Shown: piece after piece, positions 27,378 to 35,826 of the stretch
How the letters are laid out: every line of letters begins with the position of its first letter
Position numbering within the stretch: the first letter of the stretch is position 1
Assembly: GCF_000757905.1 (NCBI RefSeq)
Contig: NZ_JRLH01000003.1
Strand: one strand, 5' to 3'
Length of the DNA stretch: 64,000 bases
DNA from: Arsenophonus nilaparvatae
GTDB taxonomy: Bacteria; Pseudomonadota; Gammaproteobacteria; Enterobacterales; Enterobacteriaceae
Made by a program: the position numbers and the translations under genes
The notes under the pieces: generated by a model
Seen by the model: only the letters and a program-made list of their open reading frames with translations
Told to the model about the DNA's origin: nothing
Databases searched by the model: none

Positions 27378-27493
27378 ACGGAAAAAATGATTTTTAACTG
27401 GCACTTATTTGACTCGCGTTTTATTCTATTGCGCTTATTTATATTATATTTATCCACAAAATCGACGAAATAAAAAAATTGATGGAGTTATTG

Positions 27494-28768
27494 ATGGTTA
27501 GCAAGAACCTAATTGAACAATTGCAAGAGCGGGGTTTAATAGCTCAGCTGACGGATGAAAAGGCATTAATAGAGAAACTGTCCCAGGGATCAGTAGCGCT
27601 CTATTGTGGATTTGATCCAACCGCTGATAGCTTGCACTTAGGGCATTTGGTTCCTTTGCTATGTTTAAAGCGTTTCCAGCAAATGGGACATCAACCAGTA
27701 GCTTTAGTGGGTGGGGCGACAGGTTTAATTGGTGATCCAAGTTTTAAAGCCACTGAGCGTAAATTAAATACCAATGAAACAGTGCAGCAATGGGTAGAAA
27801 AAATTCGTCAACAGGTTTCGCCATTTCTTGATTTTGATTGTGGTAAAAATAGTGCCAAGGTAGTTAATAATTATGATTGGTTTGGTCAAATGGATGTCTT
27901 GACCTTCTTGCGCGATATCGGTAAACATTTTTCTGTTAATCAAATGATCAATAAAGAAGCTGTTAAACAACGACTTGAGCGCGATGATGCAGGCATCTCT
28001 TTTACTGAGTTCTCCTATAATTTGCTTCAGTCTTATGATTTTGCCAACCTTTGTCACCAACATAATGTTGAATTACAGATAGGCGGCTCTGATCAATGGG
28101 GCAATATTACTTCAGGCATTGATCTCACACGACGTTTACATCAAAAACAGGTTTTTGGTTTGACGGTGCCGTTAATTACTAAATCTGATGGAACTAAATT
28201 TGGCAAGACCGAAGCGGGGGCGGTTTGGTTAGATCCGCAAAAAACCAGCCCATATAAGTTTTATCAATTTTGGGTTAATACTGCTGATGCGGATGTGTAC
28301 CGTTTTCTTAAGTTTTTTACCTTTATGCCAATTGAAGAAATTGACGCCTTGCAAAGTGAGGATCAAAACAGTGGTAAAGCCCCACGAGCACAGTATGTAT
28401 TAGCGGAGCAAGTTACCCAGTTAGTACATGGCGATGAGGGCTTACAGGCTGCCAAACGGATCACCGAAAGCTTATTTTCCGATACGATTACTGCATTAAC
28501 TGCAGCTGATTTTGCTCAGTTGGCACAAGATGGCATGCCTATGATCAAATTAAATTCAGGGGCAGATTTACAGCAGGCATTAGTCGAGGCGAAATTGGTC
28601 CCGTCACGTGGTCAGGCAAGAACGATGATAATCTCAAATGCGGTCGCAATTAATGGTAAGAAATGTATTGATGCTGAATATGTTTTTACTGCGCAAGATC
28701 GTCTATTTGGCCGTTATTCTTTGATCAGGCGTGGTAAAAAACATTACTGCTTAGTTAATTGGCAATAA
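27494..28768 (+). CDS. tyrS: TyrS, tyrosyl-tRNA synthetase
   Basis: TyrS is a class I aminoacyl-tRNA synthetase charging tRNA-Tyr. Starting at ATG 27494 (GGAG at 27484-27487) gives 424 residues, identical to E. coli in length. Motifs: DPTADSLHLGHLVPLL (HIGH-type HLGH, about residues 42-50), QIGGSDQWGNI (tyrosine/ATP site) and KFGKTEAGAVWLD (KMSKS equivalent KFGKT, about 234). The C-terminal S4-like RNA-binding domain SRGQARTMIISNAVAINGKK is complete. It sits between pdxH and pdxY as in E. coli. Confidence 0.97.
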   Translation: MVSKNLIEQLQERGLIAQLTDEKALIEKLSQGSVALYCGFDPTADSLHLGHLVPLLCLKRFQQMGHQPVALVGGATGLIGDPSFKATERKLNTNETVQQWVEKIRQQVSPFLDFDCGKNSAKVVNNYDWFGQMDVLTFLRDIGKHFSVNQMINKEAVKQRLERDDAGISFTEFSYNLLQSYDFANLCHQHNVELQIGGSDQWGNITSGIDLTRRLHQKQVFGLTVPLITKSDGTKFGKTEAGAVWLDPQKTSPYKFYQFWVNTADADVYRFLKFFTFMPIEEIDALQSEDQNSGKAPRAQYVLAEQVTQLVHGDEGLQAAKRITESLFSDTITALTAADFAQLAQDGMPMIKLNSGADLQQALVEAKLVPSRGQARTMIISNAVAINGKKCIDAEYVFTAQDRLFGRYSLIRRGKKHYCLVNWQ

Positions 28769-28931
28769 TGGGGCATAGTAGGGTAAATTTAATCACTATA
28801 AGTTTTGTCTAACATAGCGATTAACTTATTGGTATTTATTAGATTAATTACTAATGTGTTAATTGCTTGTTTATAAAGTAACGACTTTGTTTTGTAACAG
28901 CGAGTATTATCAAAAATAAAATGAGTGATAT

Positions 28932-29795
28932 ATGAAAAGTGTTCTATCAATTCAGTCGCATGTTGTTTTTGGCCATGCGGGTAATAGTGCCGCGGTTTTT
29001 CCCATGCAACGGATGGGAATTGATGTCTGGCCCCTGAATACGGTGCAATTTTCTAATCATACACAATATCCACAATGGACAGGTAGTGTTATGCCCCCTG
29101 AACATTTAACAGATATTGTTAACGGAATTGCTAAGATCCACCAATTAAAACATTGTGATGCGGCTCTGACGGGTTATATTGGTTCTGCCGAACAAGGTAA
29201 AGCGATTGTTGATATTGTTAAACAGATAAAAATAAGTAACCCTGCTGCTTGCTATTTCTGTGATCCGGTAATGGGACATGCTGAAAAAGGCTGTATTGTT
29301 GCCCCGGGTGTGGCTGAGTTTTTATGTCATGAAGCTTTACCTATCTGCGACATAGTAGCGCCTAACCTATTAGAGCTGGAAACATTAGTTGGAAAATCAA
29401 TTACTAATGTTGAACAAGCGCTATTAGCAGCGAGAGAATTGTGTCAACAAGGCCCGCAAACGGTTTTAGTAAAACATCTCAGTCGTGCCGGTTATCATGC
29501 CGACTGTTTTGAAATGCTATTAGTGACCAAAGCGCATTGCTGGCATATCAGTCGGCCACTTATTGATTTTGGTAAACAGCAGCCGGTTGGGGTTGGCGAT
29601 CTCACCAGCGGCTTAATGTTGGTCAATTTATTAAACGGCAAATCGTTATCTAGTGCATTAGAGCATGTAGCGGCAGCAGTTTATGAAGTGGTGTTAAAGA
29701 CGAAAGCAATGCATAAATATGAATTACAACTGGTTGCTGCGCAAGATAAAATGGTAAATCCAGCTTATCACTTTAAAGCGGTACAGCTTGATTAA
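28932..29795 (+). CDS. pdxY: PdxY, pyridoxal kinase
   Basis: PdxY phosphorylates pyridoxal in the vitamin B6 salvage pathway. The 287-residue protein belongs to the ribokinase-like PdxK/PdxY family: it opens SVLSIQSHVVFGHAGNSAAVFPMQRMGIDVWPLNTVQFSNH, has FCDPVMGHAEKGCIV and APNLLELETLVG, and the anion-hole/catalytic GVGDLTSGLMLV motif (GxGD, about residue 221). Shine-Dalgarno support is weak (GAGTGATAT). It follows tyrS as in E. coli and converges on gstA. Confidence 0.94.
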   Translation: MKSVLSIQSHVVFGHAGNSAAVFPMQRMGIDVWPLNTVQFSNHTQYPQWTGSVMPPEHLTDIVNGIAKIHQLKHCDAALTGYIGSAEQGKAIVDIVKQIKISNPAACYFCDPVMGHAEKGCIVAPGVAEFLCHEALPICDIVAPNLLELETLVGKSITNVEQALLAARELCQQGPQTVLVKHLSRAGYHADCFEMLLVTKAHCWHISRPLIDFGKQQPVGVGDLTSGLMLVNLLNGKSLSSALEHVAAAVYEVVLKTKAMHKYELQLVAAQDKMVNPAYHFKAVQLD

Positions 29796-29813
29796 CCATT
29801 TTATCGTAGGACA

Positions 29814-29847
29814 TTGCTCTTCAAGCTAAATCAAAGCTGAAGAGCAA
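29814..29847. terminator. bidirectional hairpin between pdxY and gstA
   Basis: Perfect 10-bp arms TTGCTCTTCA (29814-29823) and TGAAGAGCAA (29838-29847) lie between the convergent stops, with a nested AGCT/AGCT pair inside. U tracts are short. Placement supports termination of both genes. Confidence 0.65.
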
Positions 29848-29862
29848 CAAACAAAGCTAAAA

Positions 29863-30477
29863 TCAGATTAAACCTTCAGTAGTTAATGCTTCTTGTACAC
29901 TTTTACGTTGGCTAATTTTTTCTTCAACATACTGTGTTAGATGTTGATATTGGCTGAGGTCAATATTAACTACCGCAGCCCAACGATAAATAGTAAATAA
30001 ATAAGCATCAGCAATAGTAAAATGTTCACCGCTGATAAATTTACGCTTAACCAACAAATTTTCCATATAGCTAAATTTAGTGATCAAGGATTTTATCACA
30101 ATCTCACGGTAATTATCCGGTGTTAAAGGTGAAAATATCGGACTAAAACCTTTATGTAATTCTGTTGCAATGTAATTAACCAATTCGAGCTGATGATAAC
30201 GTTGCAAGCTGCCCATTGGCGCGATTAATTTATCATTTGAGTCAGCGGCTTGATCGGCAATATATTGCAAAATAACTGCATTTTCAGTCAAAATATCATG
30301 GTTATCTAACTGTAATACCGGTACCTGGCCTTTAGGGTTAATTGTATAGAAATCAATGCCTTTTTCGGTACATTTTTTCTTTAGATCAACCCGTTCAATA
30401 CTAAAATCTAAGCCGGTTTCTCTTAATACAATATGTGGGGCAAGTGAACAAGCGCCGGCAGAATAGTAGAGTTTCAT
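29863..30477 (-). CDS. gstA: GstA, glutathione S-transferase (beta class)
   Basis: GstA is a cytosolic beta-class glutathione S-transferase for detoxification and peroxide defence. The 204-residue protein starts MKLYYSAGACSLAPHIVLRE, with the beta-class cysteine (Cys10). It has NPKGQVPVLQLDNHDILTENAVILQYIAD (glutathione-binding cis-Pro and ESxAI-like region), NYIATELHKGF, and the C-terminal FTIADAYLFTIYRWA. AAGGAAGG precedes ATG 30477. E. coli gstA follows pdxY likewise. It is the last gene of the first E. coli-like synteny block. Confidence 0.95.
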   Translation of the reverse strand: MKLYYSAGACSLAPHIVLRETGLDFSIERVDLKKKCTEKGIDFYTINPKGQVPVLQLDNHDILTENAVILQYIADQAADSNDKLIAPMGSLQRYHQLELVNYIATELHKGFSPIFSPLTPDNYREIVIKSLITKFSYMENLLVKRKFISGEHFTIADAYLFTIYRWAAVVNIDLSQYQHLTQYVEEKISQRKSVQEALTTEGLI

Positions 30478-30593
30478 GGTGACCTTCCTTTGGATTTGAT
30501 CGGGTTTATTGCGGTTAAAGTAACAGCATAGCAGTTGCCAAAGATTTTATGGATTTATTTTTAGTCAGGCTAAAGATAGCAAGAGAGAGCAGG

Positions 30594-30626
30594 TAAAAGA
30601 AAAAGCTGCCAATAGCTGCAGCTTTT
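30594..30626 (-). terminator. terminator of the YegP-like gene
   Basis: Arms AAAAGCTGC (30601-30609) and GCAGCTTTT (30618-30626) form a 9-bp hairpin followed on the minus strand by T, C and four T. It lies 18 bases past the stop of the YegP-like gene, a typical Rho-independent terminator. Confidence 0.75.
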
Positions 30627-30644
30627 AGAAGAATAATGAATAGC

Positions 30645-30839
30645 TTAGCTTTCGCTGGTAAGATCCTTCACTTGTTTGGTTGGACCATTTTTTTGCACTG
30701 AGGCAATCCCTTTTTGTACTGCGGCTTTGGTTTTATACATCTCACTAGTGGCAATAACTTCATGATTAGCGGCTTTTAACACAAAGTAGTATGGTTGCTC
30801 AGTACTTTTACTACTTTTTTTGATTTCATAGTAACCCAT
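30645..30839 (-). CDS. single-repeat YegP/DUF1508 family protein
   Basis: This 64-residue protein is one DUF1508 (YegP) repeat: MGYYEIKKSSKSTEQPYYFVLKAANHEVIATSEMY followed by KAAVQKGIASVQKNGP. YegP proteins usually have two such repeats (about 110 residues); here there is only one, with a short tail. The start at 30839 is supported by AGGAG seven bases upstream; an upstream ATG at 30890 would place that site inside the gene. Function of the family is not established; it is widespread and small. It stands at the edge of the accessory region, with its own terminator. Confidence 0.75.
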   Translation of the reverse strand: MGYYEIKKSSKSTEQPYYFVLKAANHEVIATSEMYKTKAAVQKGIASVQKNGPTKQVKDLTSES

Positions 30840-31198
30840 GCGTGCTCCTATTGAAAAGAATGCTAATAACTTATTGAATATGGATGACATTTTAATAACC
30901 TTAACACCCTAGAGTATATTAATTTAACCATCTATAAATATGGAAGTAATTTGAAAATTTGTCAAATTTATAGGCAGTTAGATTAAATTAATGTCATATA
31001 TTATTTAAATAAAACTATATTTATTTTTTTATATAACATAGAAGTATTTATTATGTTATTTAATAGTTAATCAAATATAACTGGTTCTTATATAAACATG
31101 GTTTGGATTATTAGTATTTGAACGTAATATGATATTTATTTTTACTGGTTAATTTTATAATGGTTATTGGGAATTGTCTAAAATAATAGGGAAATAAA
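30840..31198. other. spacer upstream of the first RhoGAP-like gene
   Basis: About 360 bases, extremely AT-rich, between two divergent genes. It must hold both promoters. I see no operator, repeat or RNA that I can name. The composition resembles the spacer between the two RhoGAP-like genes. Confidence 0.4.
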
Positions 31199-32569
31199 AT
31201 GACTTTTTATAAAAATAATATTGCACAAGTTCAGTTAATTAAATTTGCAGCGCTAAATTCCGATGTAGATGTGATGGCGATTAAGCCATATGATGTTTTC
31301 AAAAGTATTTTGGGTATTAAAAACAGCCATCAAAATATTGCAAATAATGTAAAATCTGATAATTGTAAATTAACTAGCGAAAAAGATGCAGCTTTAACTA
31401 AGCCTGAATTTTCTGCCTTTATAACAGAGCATTTACAGAATGTGTTTATTGCTGCAAAAAATGCAAACAATCCATTAGAGAAAAATAATTTAGCTAATTT
31501 AACAGCTGCTAATAACCAACTTCATTATGCTGGTAATGACATAGTAAAGTTTACCAATCAAAATGATGGTGTAAAAGTGGAGCCTACTTATGCAGCTCCT
31601 TATGATAGTGTTGAAAAACAACAATATGCTAGTAATGACGTTTACTATGATGCAGAAGGATATTCTATTGTAGGACAAGAGAAACATATCTATGAACAAA
31701 TCTCCGATTATGCTTTAGAAGAAGGAGAACAAATGGAGAACGAAATTTATTATAATCCGTTTGGAGAAAATGAAGAGCATATTTATGAAACAATTTCTGA
31801 TAATACTAGTGATAAAATAACGAGCTATTTAAATAGCAACAAAGAAACAAATTTAACAAATAATCTGACTTCCTTGGAAAAATCTGTTGCGACTACCGTG
31901 GCACGAAATGAAATAACACGATTGGCAGAACAAACTTTTGCGCCGCCAAAATCTTTTATTTCGCGCCTGGCTAGCTCTATATGGAATGCTATTTCTGGTT
32001 CAAAAAATCAATCAAAGATAGTACCACCAGCTGAGTTAGTCGCTTGTGCTATGCGGGTTAATATAGATGGAATTTGTGATAGATTAAATGAATGTCTAGC
32101 AAAGAAAACAATCTCAGGTGCATTCAGGCAACAACCAGGCTCAGAGTATAGCCTGACTGATAATGAAAAATTAGTACATACATTTAATAAAGATAGCCGT
32201 CAGCACGATCACATTGAATCATCATTTTTGATAAAGGCCTATATTGGGAGTAATTTTCCTAAAATTGGATTAGAAGAATTAAATAATACAGGCTTTTCAA
32301 CTAATAAATTTAATCAGTTGTTAGATAAAAAATTGACAGACTGCATGTTGAAAGATCCTGCAAAACAACATTTGCCAACTGTCTTGACGACAATAGCAAA
32401 CACATTGCGTTTAGCTACTGGTGAAAATAAGATTGATGGATTAACAAAAGAAAGTATTGTTACTTCAATGCTACCCTCGTTTGTTGATATTATGTATATC
32501 GCAACACATAAAGAGGAAGCTAATCAGATCAAGGATTTAATTGCAAATTATCTTATTGAAAATTATTAA
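31199..32569 (+). CDS. candidate host-targeted effector: EPIYA/Tir-like tyrosine motifs plus RhoGAP-like domain
   Basis: This 456-residue protein has no signal peptide. The N-terminal 250 residues are Asn/Ser/Lys-rich. Between 128 and 201 tyrosines sit in short acidic motifs: EPTYA (128-132), YDSV (135), KHIYEQISD (162-170) and EEHIYETISD (192-201). The last is close to the Nck-binding EEHIYDEV of EPEC Tir and to ENIYE/EPIYA motifs of other effectors. Residues about 278-456 resemble the eukaryotic RhoGAP fold: GICDRLNECLAKKTISGAFR with a candidate Arg finger (Arg310), FLIKAYIG, and ENKIDGLTKESIVTSMLPSF, like NKMT-x-x-L-A-x-x-x-x-P. A paralogue follows. RhoGAP and secretion are inference from motif pattern; no search was done. 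Confidence 0.72.
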   Translation: MTFYKNNIAQVQLIKFAALNSDVDVMAIKPYDVFKSILGIKNSHQNIANNVKSDNCKLTSEKDAALTKPEFSAFITEHLQNVFIAAKNANNPLEKNNLANLTAANNQLHYAGNDIVKFTNQNDGVKVEPTYAAPYDSVEKQQYASNDVYYDAEGYSIVGQEKHIYEQISDYALEEGEQMENEIYYNPFGENEEHIYETISDNTSDKITSYLNSNKETNLTNNLTSLEKSVATTVARNEITRLAEQTFAPPKSFISRLASSIWNAISGSKNQSKIVPPAELVACAMRVNIDGICDRLNECLAKKTISGAFRQQPGSEYSLTDNEKLVHTFNKDSRQHDHIESSFLIKAYIGSNFPKIGLEELNNTGFSTNKFNQLLDKKLTDCMLKDPAKQHLPTVLTTIANTLRLATGENKIDGLTKESIVTSMLPSFVDIMYIATHKEEANQIKDLIANYLIENY

Positions 32570-33013
32570 TAAGTAAATTAAAAAATCCCGTTTTATAAAT
32601 AATGTTTTAATAACAGAGCAATTAGTTTTAAAAAGTTTATTTATTGACGGGTTTATAATATTTAGCCAGTAATAATTTCGATATTTTTAATATTAATAAT
32701 GAAATTTTATTAAAATACAATATTCCATATTTAATTTAACTTAATGTTAACAATGATATATATTTTGCCTTTATTATATAACATACAATATCATTATAAT
32801 TATTAATGTTATTTATTGTCGTATTGGTTATTGGTATAATTAAATAAATTATATTTTATAAATAGCTATTTATCTACAGATAATATATTTACTGTTTATA
32901 AAAAGTTAGATATTTATTTTGTAAATAATAGAAAAGCTAAATTTGGTATTGGTGTTATTTAATTATATTTACACTTGTTGGGGCAAATATATAAAATAAA
33001 TAATGGAGTTAAC
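32570..33013. other. spacer between the two RhoGAP-like genes
   Basis: About 440 bases of strongly AT-rich DNA with no gene or hairpin I can support. The length suggests the downstream gene has its own promoter and is not translationally coupled to the first. Confidence 0.4.
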
Positions 33014-33972
33014 ATGCGTTTAGATAGTTTTTCCAACACCAATAATACTGAAGCATCGACCACTTCGCTGTTATCAAGCATTCAAAACAGCTTTAATAAT
33101 TTTAAAGATTTAACAATTAGTTTGGTGAATAGTTTGATTGGCGTAAAAAATAGTTCCAGCGAATTTGACTGGAAATCAAATGATTCATTCAGTTATACAT
33201 CTCAACCGCAAAAATTTCCCGTTGAATTGCGTAGAGTGAGTTCAATATCATCAGAAGGAATGACGTTAACTGGCAAAAAATCGCCTGAGTCAGCGCAATC
33301 AACTACAGTAAAATCAGAAAGTGCTATTTTAAATGAAAAACCGCAGAAAACTGGCTTTAATATGTTGTACGATGGTTTACTCAAATTGAGTAATCCCAGT
33401 TTTTGGCAGAGAAAAATGTCCTCAGCTAGCGATAATGTCGAGCAGAACAAAATAGAAGCAGGTCAAGTTGCTAAAGAGCGTATAGCAGTAGAACAAGCAA
33501 TGCATGCTAATATCGCAGGAATTTGTGACAAGTTAAATCAATTTATAGCGGACAAAAATGTTGAGGGTATTTTTAGAGGAGAGCCGAATAAAGCAATATA
33601 CAATAAAGATGATAACAGCAAATTGATTAAGGCATTTAGCAACGAAGCACTTCAATCTGAACCCATTTCTTTATCATGGATGGTAAAAACCTTTTTAGGT
33701 GAATTTTTCCCCAACGTCGATATGCATGAATTAAAAAATATTTTGTTAATCGATAACAGTAATCCAGAAGCATTGCAACAATTAGTTCAATGGCAGAAGC
33801 GTTGCGTTTGGTTGACAGTAATCAGGGTATTCAAGGCTTAACAAAATCGAGTATTGTGACATCAATGTTACCTAGGATCATCGATATAACGCCTGAAAAT
33901 TTTATTAGTTATAACGATCAAAGAGGGATAATAACCGATTTGATGGCAAATTATCTTATTCAGTATCATTAA
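33014..33972 (+). pseudogene. second RhoGAP-like effector candidate, frameshifted
   Basis: This paralogue starts at ATG 33014 (GGAG at 33005-33008), with a Ser/Asn-rich N-terminus (about 1-150). A C-terminal domain reads GICDKLNQFIADKNVEGIFRGEPNKA, with candidate Arg finger Arg188, and WMVKTFLGEFFPNV, which closely resembles the LKTFLREL-P segment of p50RhoGAP. The first frame ends at 33841 (275 residues). Another frame, from about 33770, continues the homology as TISSMAEALRLVDSNQGIQGLTKSSIVTSML to TAA at 33972, matching the end of the upstream gene. A one-base deletion (or equivalent) near 33770, perhaps with a few residues lost, explains it. It lacks the tyrosine motif cluster. The truncated product may or may not retain activity. 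Confidence 0.72.
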
Positions 33973-33993
33973 TTTGTCTTGCTTATAACAGTA

Positions 33994-34041
33994 AGCCCGC
34001 CGTTAAATTGTATCATTATCAATCAATAGATTTGGCGGGCT
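33994..34041. terminator. hairpin between second RhoGAP-like gene and fabI
   Basis: GC-rich arms AGCCCGCC (33994-34001) and GGCGGGCT (34034-34041) lie between the convergent ends of the second RhoGAP-like gene and fabI, spaced by 32 bases. No long U tract follows on either strand, so function as a terminator is likely but unproven. Confidence 0.5.
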
Positions 34042-34051
34042 GCTTATTGTA

Positions 34052-34843
34052 CTAGGCTTTTAACTCTAGTTCGTTCATAGCAGCAATACTGAAACCACCG
34101 TCAACGTGTAAAATTTCACCTGTCACACCCGCTGATAAATTAGAACAAAGGAAAGCAGCACAATTGCCAACATCTTCCGTTGTTACCGTACGGCGAATGG
34201 GGGTTACTGATTCACAATGTGATAGCATTTTACGAAAATCTTTTATGCCCGATGCTGCTAATGTGCGGATTGGACCGGCTGAAATGCCATTAACGCGAAT
34301 AGCTTCAGGCCCCATTGCGTTAGCCATATAACGAACATTTGCTTCAAGGGAAGCTTTTGCTAATCCCATAATATTATAGTTAGGGATCGCACGCTCAGCG
34401 CCCAAATAACTTAGGGTAACCAGGGCAGAATGAGGATTTAACATACTTCGACAAGCTTTTGCTAACGCAACAAAGCTATAGGAACTAATATCGTGGGCAA
34501 TCCGGAAGCCCTCGCGTGTCACTGCATCGACATAATCACCATCAAGTTGATCGGCTGGTGCATAGGCAATTGAATGGACAAAACCATCAAATTTGGGCCA
34601 TACTTTCGCCAGCTCGGCAAATAAGGTAGTGATACTTTCATCCGAAGCAACATCACATGGCAAAACAATACTAGAGCCAAAGCTGTTTGCCATCTCTTCT
34701 ACGCGAGATTTCAGTTTATCACCTTGATAACTGAAGGCCAGTTCAGCCCCTTGTTGGTGCATTGCTTGTGCAATACCGTGAGCAATAGATAGTTTACTAG
34801 CTAAACCAGTGATTAGAATGCGCTTGCCGCTCATAAAGCCCAT
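34052..34843 (-). CDS. fabI: FabI, NADH-dependent enoyl-ACP reductase
   Basis: FabI performs the last reduction of each fatty-acid elongation cycle and is the triclosan target. The 263-residue SDR-family protein starts MGFMSGKRILITGLASKLSIAHGIA (nucleotide-binding), has HSIAYAP, and the active-site YLGAERAIPNYNIMGLAKASLE with the Tyr-x6-Tyr-x6-Lys arrangement (about 147, 157, 164). It ends VDGGFSIAAMNELE. In E. coli it lies next to the sap operon, as here, and begins the second E. coli-like block. Confidence 0.96.
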   Translation of the reverse strand: MGFMSGKRILITGLASKLSIAHGIAQAMHQQGAELAFSYQGDKLKSRVEEMANSFGSSIVLPCDVASDESITTLFAELAKVWPKFDGFVHSIAYAPADQLDGDYVDAVTREGFRIAHDISSYSFVALAKACRSMLNPHSALVTLSYLGAERAIPNYNIMGLAKASLEANVRYMANAMGPEAIRVNGISAGPIRTLAASGIKDFRKMLSHCESVTPIRRTVTTEDVGNCAAFLCSNLSAGVTGEILHVDGGFSIAAMNELELKA

Positions 34844-35016
34844 AAGCCGTATCCTTGTAAATTTTTAAATAATAACAATAACATACACAGCATAAATTAT
34901 CTATTGTAGATGGTATTTATGCATTATTTTTTTGATAAACGGCAGAGAGTTTATCATGACAGAAGAAAATATGTTGTATTACCTCGCTGATCCGAGCAGT
35001 TTTTGCTGCCTTTATA

Positions 35017-35826
35017 TTAGCTAACATCTTGCCGCCAGGCATCGGCAGATAAAAGTTCACCAAAATGGCTGGCAATTAAGCGTCGGGTCACTTCATGTAA
35101 AGGTGAAGCAAGTACTTCGGCGGTATTACCTCTTTCGACGACAACACCATTATCCATTACCAACACTTTATCGCTGATATGTTTCATCATACCTAGATGC
35201 TGAGTAACATAAATATAGGAAATACCTTGTTTTTCTTGTAATTCAAGCATTAAATTGATGATTTGAGAACGCATAGTCATATCTAATGACGCCAGTGCTT
35301 CATCGGCAATAATAATCTCTGGTTGCAGGATCAACGCTCTTGCCAGCGCTACTCGCTGTTTTTGACCCGCTGCTAACATATGCGGATAATAGCCTGCGTG
35401 ATCCGGTAATAGCCCAACTTGGCGAAGAGTCTGTTCTATACGTTCTTCCCGTTCATGAACGGAAAGTGAAGTATTTAGAATTAAAGGGATCTCAAGAATT
35501 TGCCCAATACGCTGCCTGGGGGTTAACGAAGTACTTGGATCCTGAAATATCATGCGGATGCGTTGACTGCGATAACTATAATCGCCAAAGTTAAGTTGAT
35601 GACCATTAATAAAGATTTCACCACCACTAGGTTCAATAACACCCGATAACATGCGGGCCAGGGTTGATTTACCTGAACCGTTAGCACCAATAATAGCCAA
35701 GGTTTCACCAGCTCTTAAGGTAAAACTTAACGGTTTTACTGCTTCTAATAATTGAGTTTGAAATAACCCGGTGCGATAACGAAAGGTTTTAGTCAGATTT
35801 TTGATTGCCAGTAACGGTGTTGTCAT
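35017..35826 (-). CDS. sapF: SapF, ABC ATPase of the Sap peptide transporter
   Basis: SapF is one of two ATPases of the SapABCDF complex, linked to resistance to host antimicrobial peptides and to K+ uptake. The 269-residue protein has Walker A GANGSGKST (about residues 48-56), the Q-loop, an atypical signature MLAAGQKQRVALARAL, Walker B EIIIADEALASLD and an H-loop in YVTQHLGMM. It overlaps sapD by four bases at the end of the sapABCDF operon. The signature AAGQ in place of SGGQ also occurs in other SapF as I recall. Confidence 0.94.
   Translation of the reverse strand: MTTPLLAIKNLTKTFRYRTGLFQTQLLEAVKPLSFTLRAGETLAIIGANGSGKSTLARMLSGVIEPSGGEIFINGHQLNFGDYSYRSQRIRMIFQDPSTSLTPRQRIGQILEIPLILNTSLSVHEREERIEQTLRQVGLLPDHAGYYPHMLAAGQKQRVALARALILQPEIIIADEALASLDMTMRSQIINLMLELQEKQGISYIYVTQHLGMMKHISDKVLVMDNGVVVERGNTAEVLASPLHEVTRRLIASHFGELLSADAWRQDVS

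Noticed and set aside
31199..32569. Assignment to the YopE/ExoS/SptP GAP family
   Set aside because: Those use a four-helix bundle with a GxLR finger; the motif order here (GxFR, LK-x-x-L, NK-x-x-LT) fits the eukaryotic RhoGAP fold instead.
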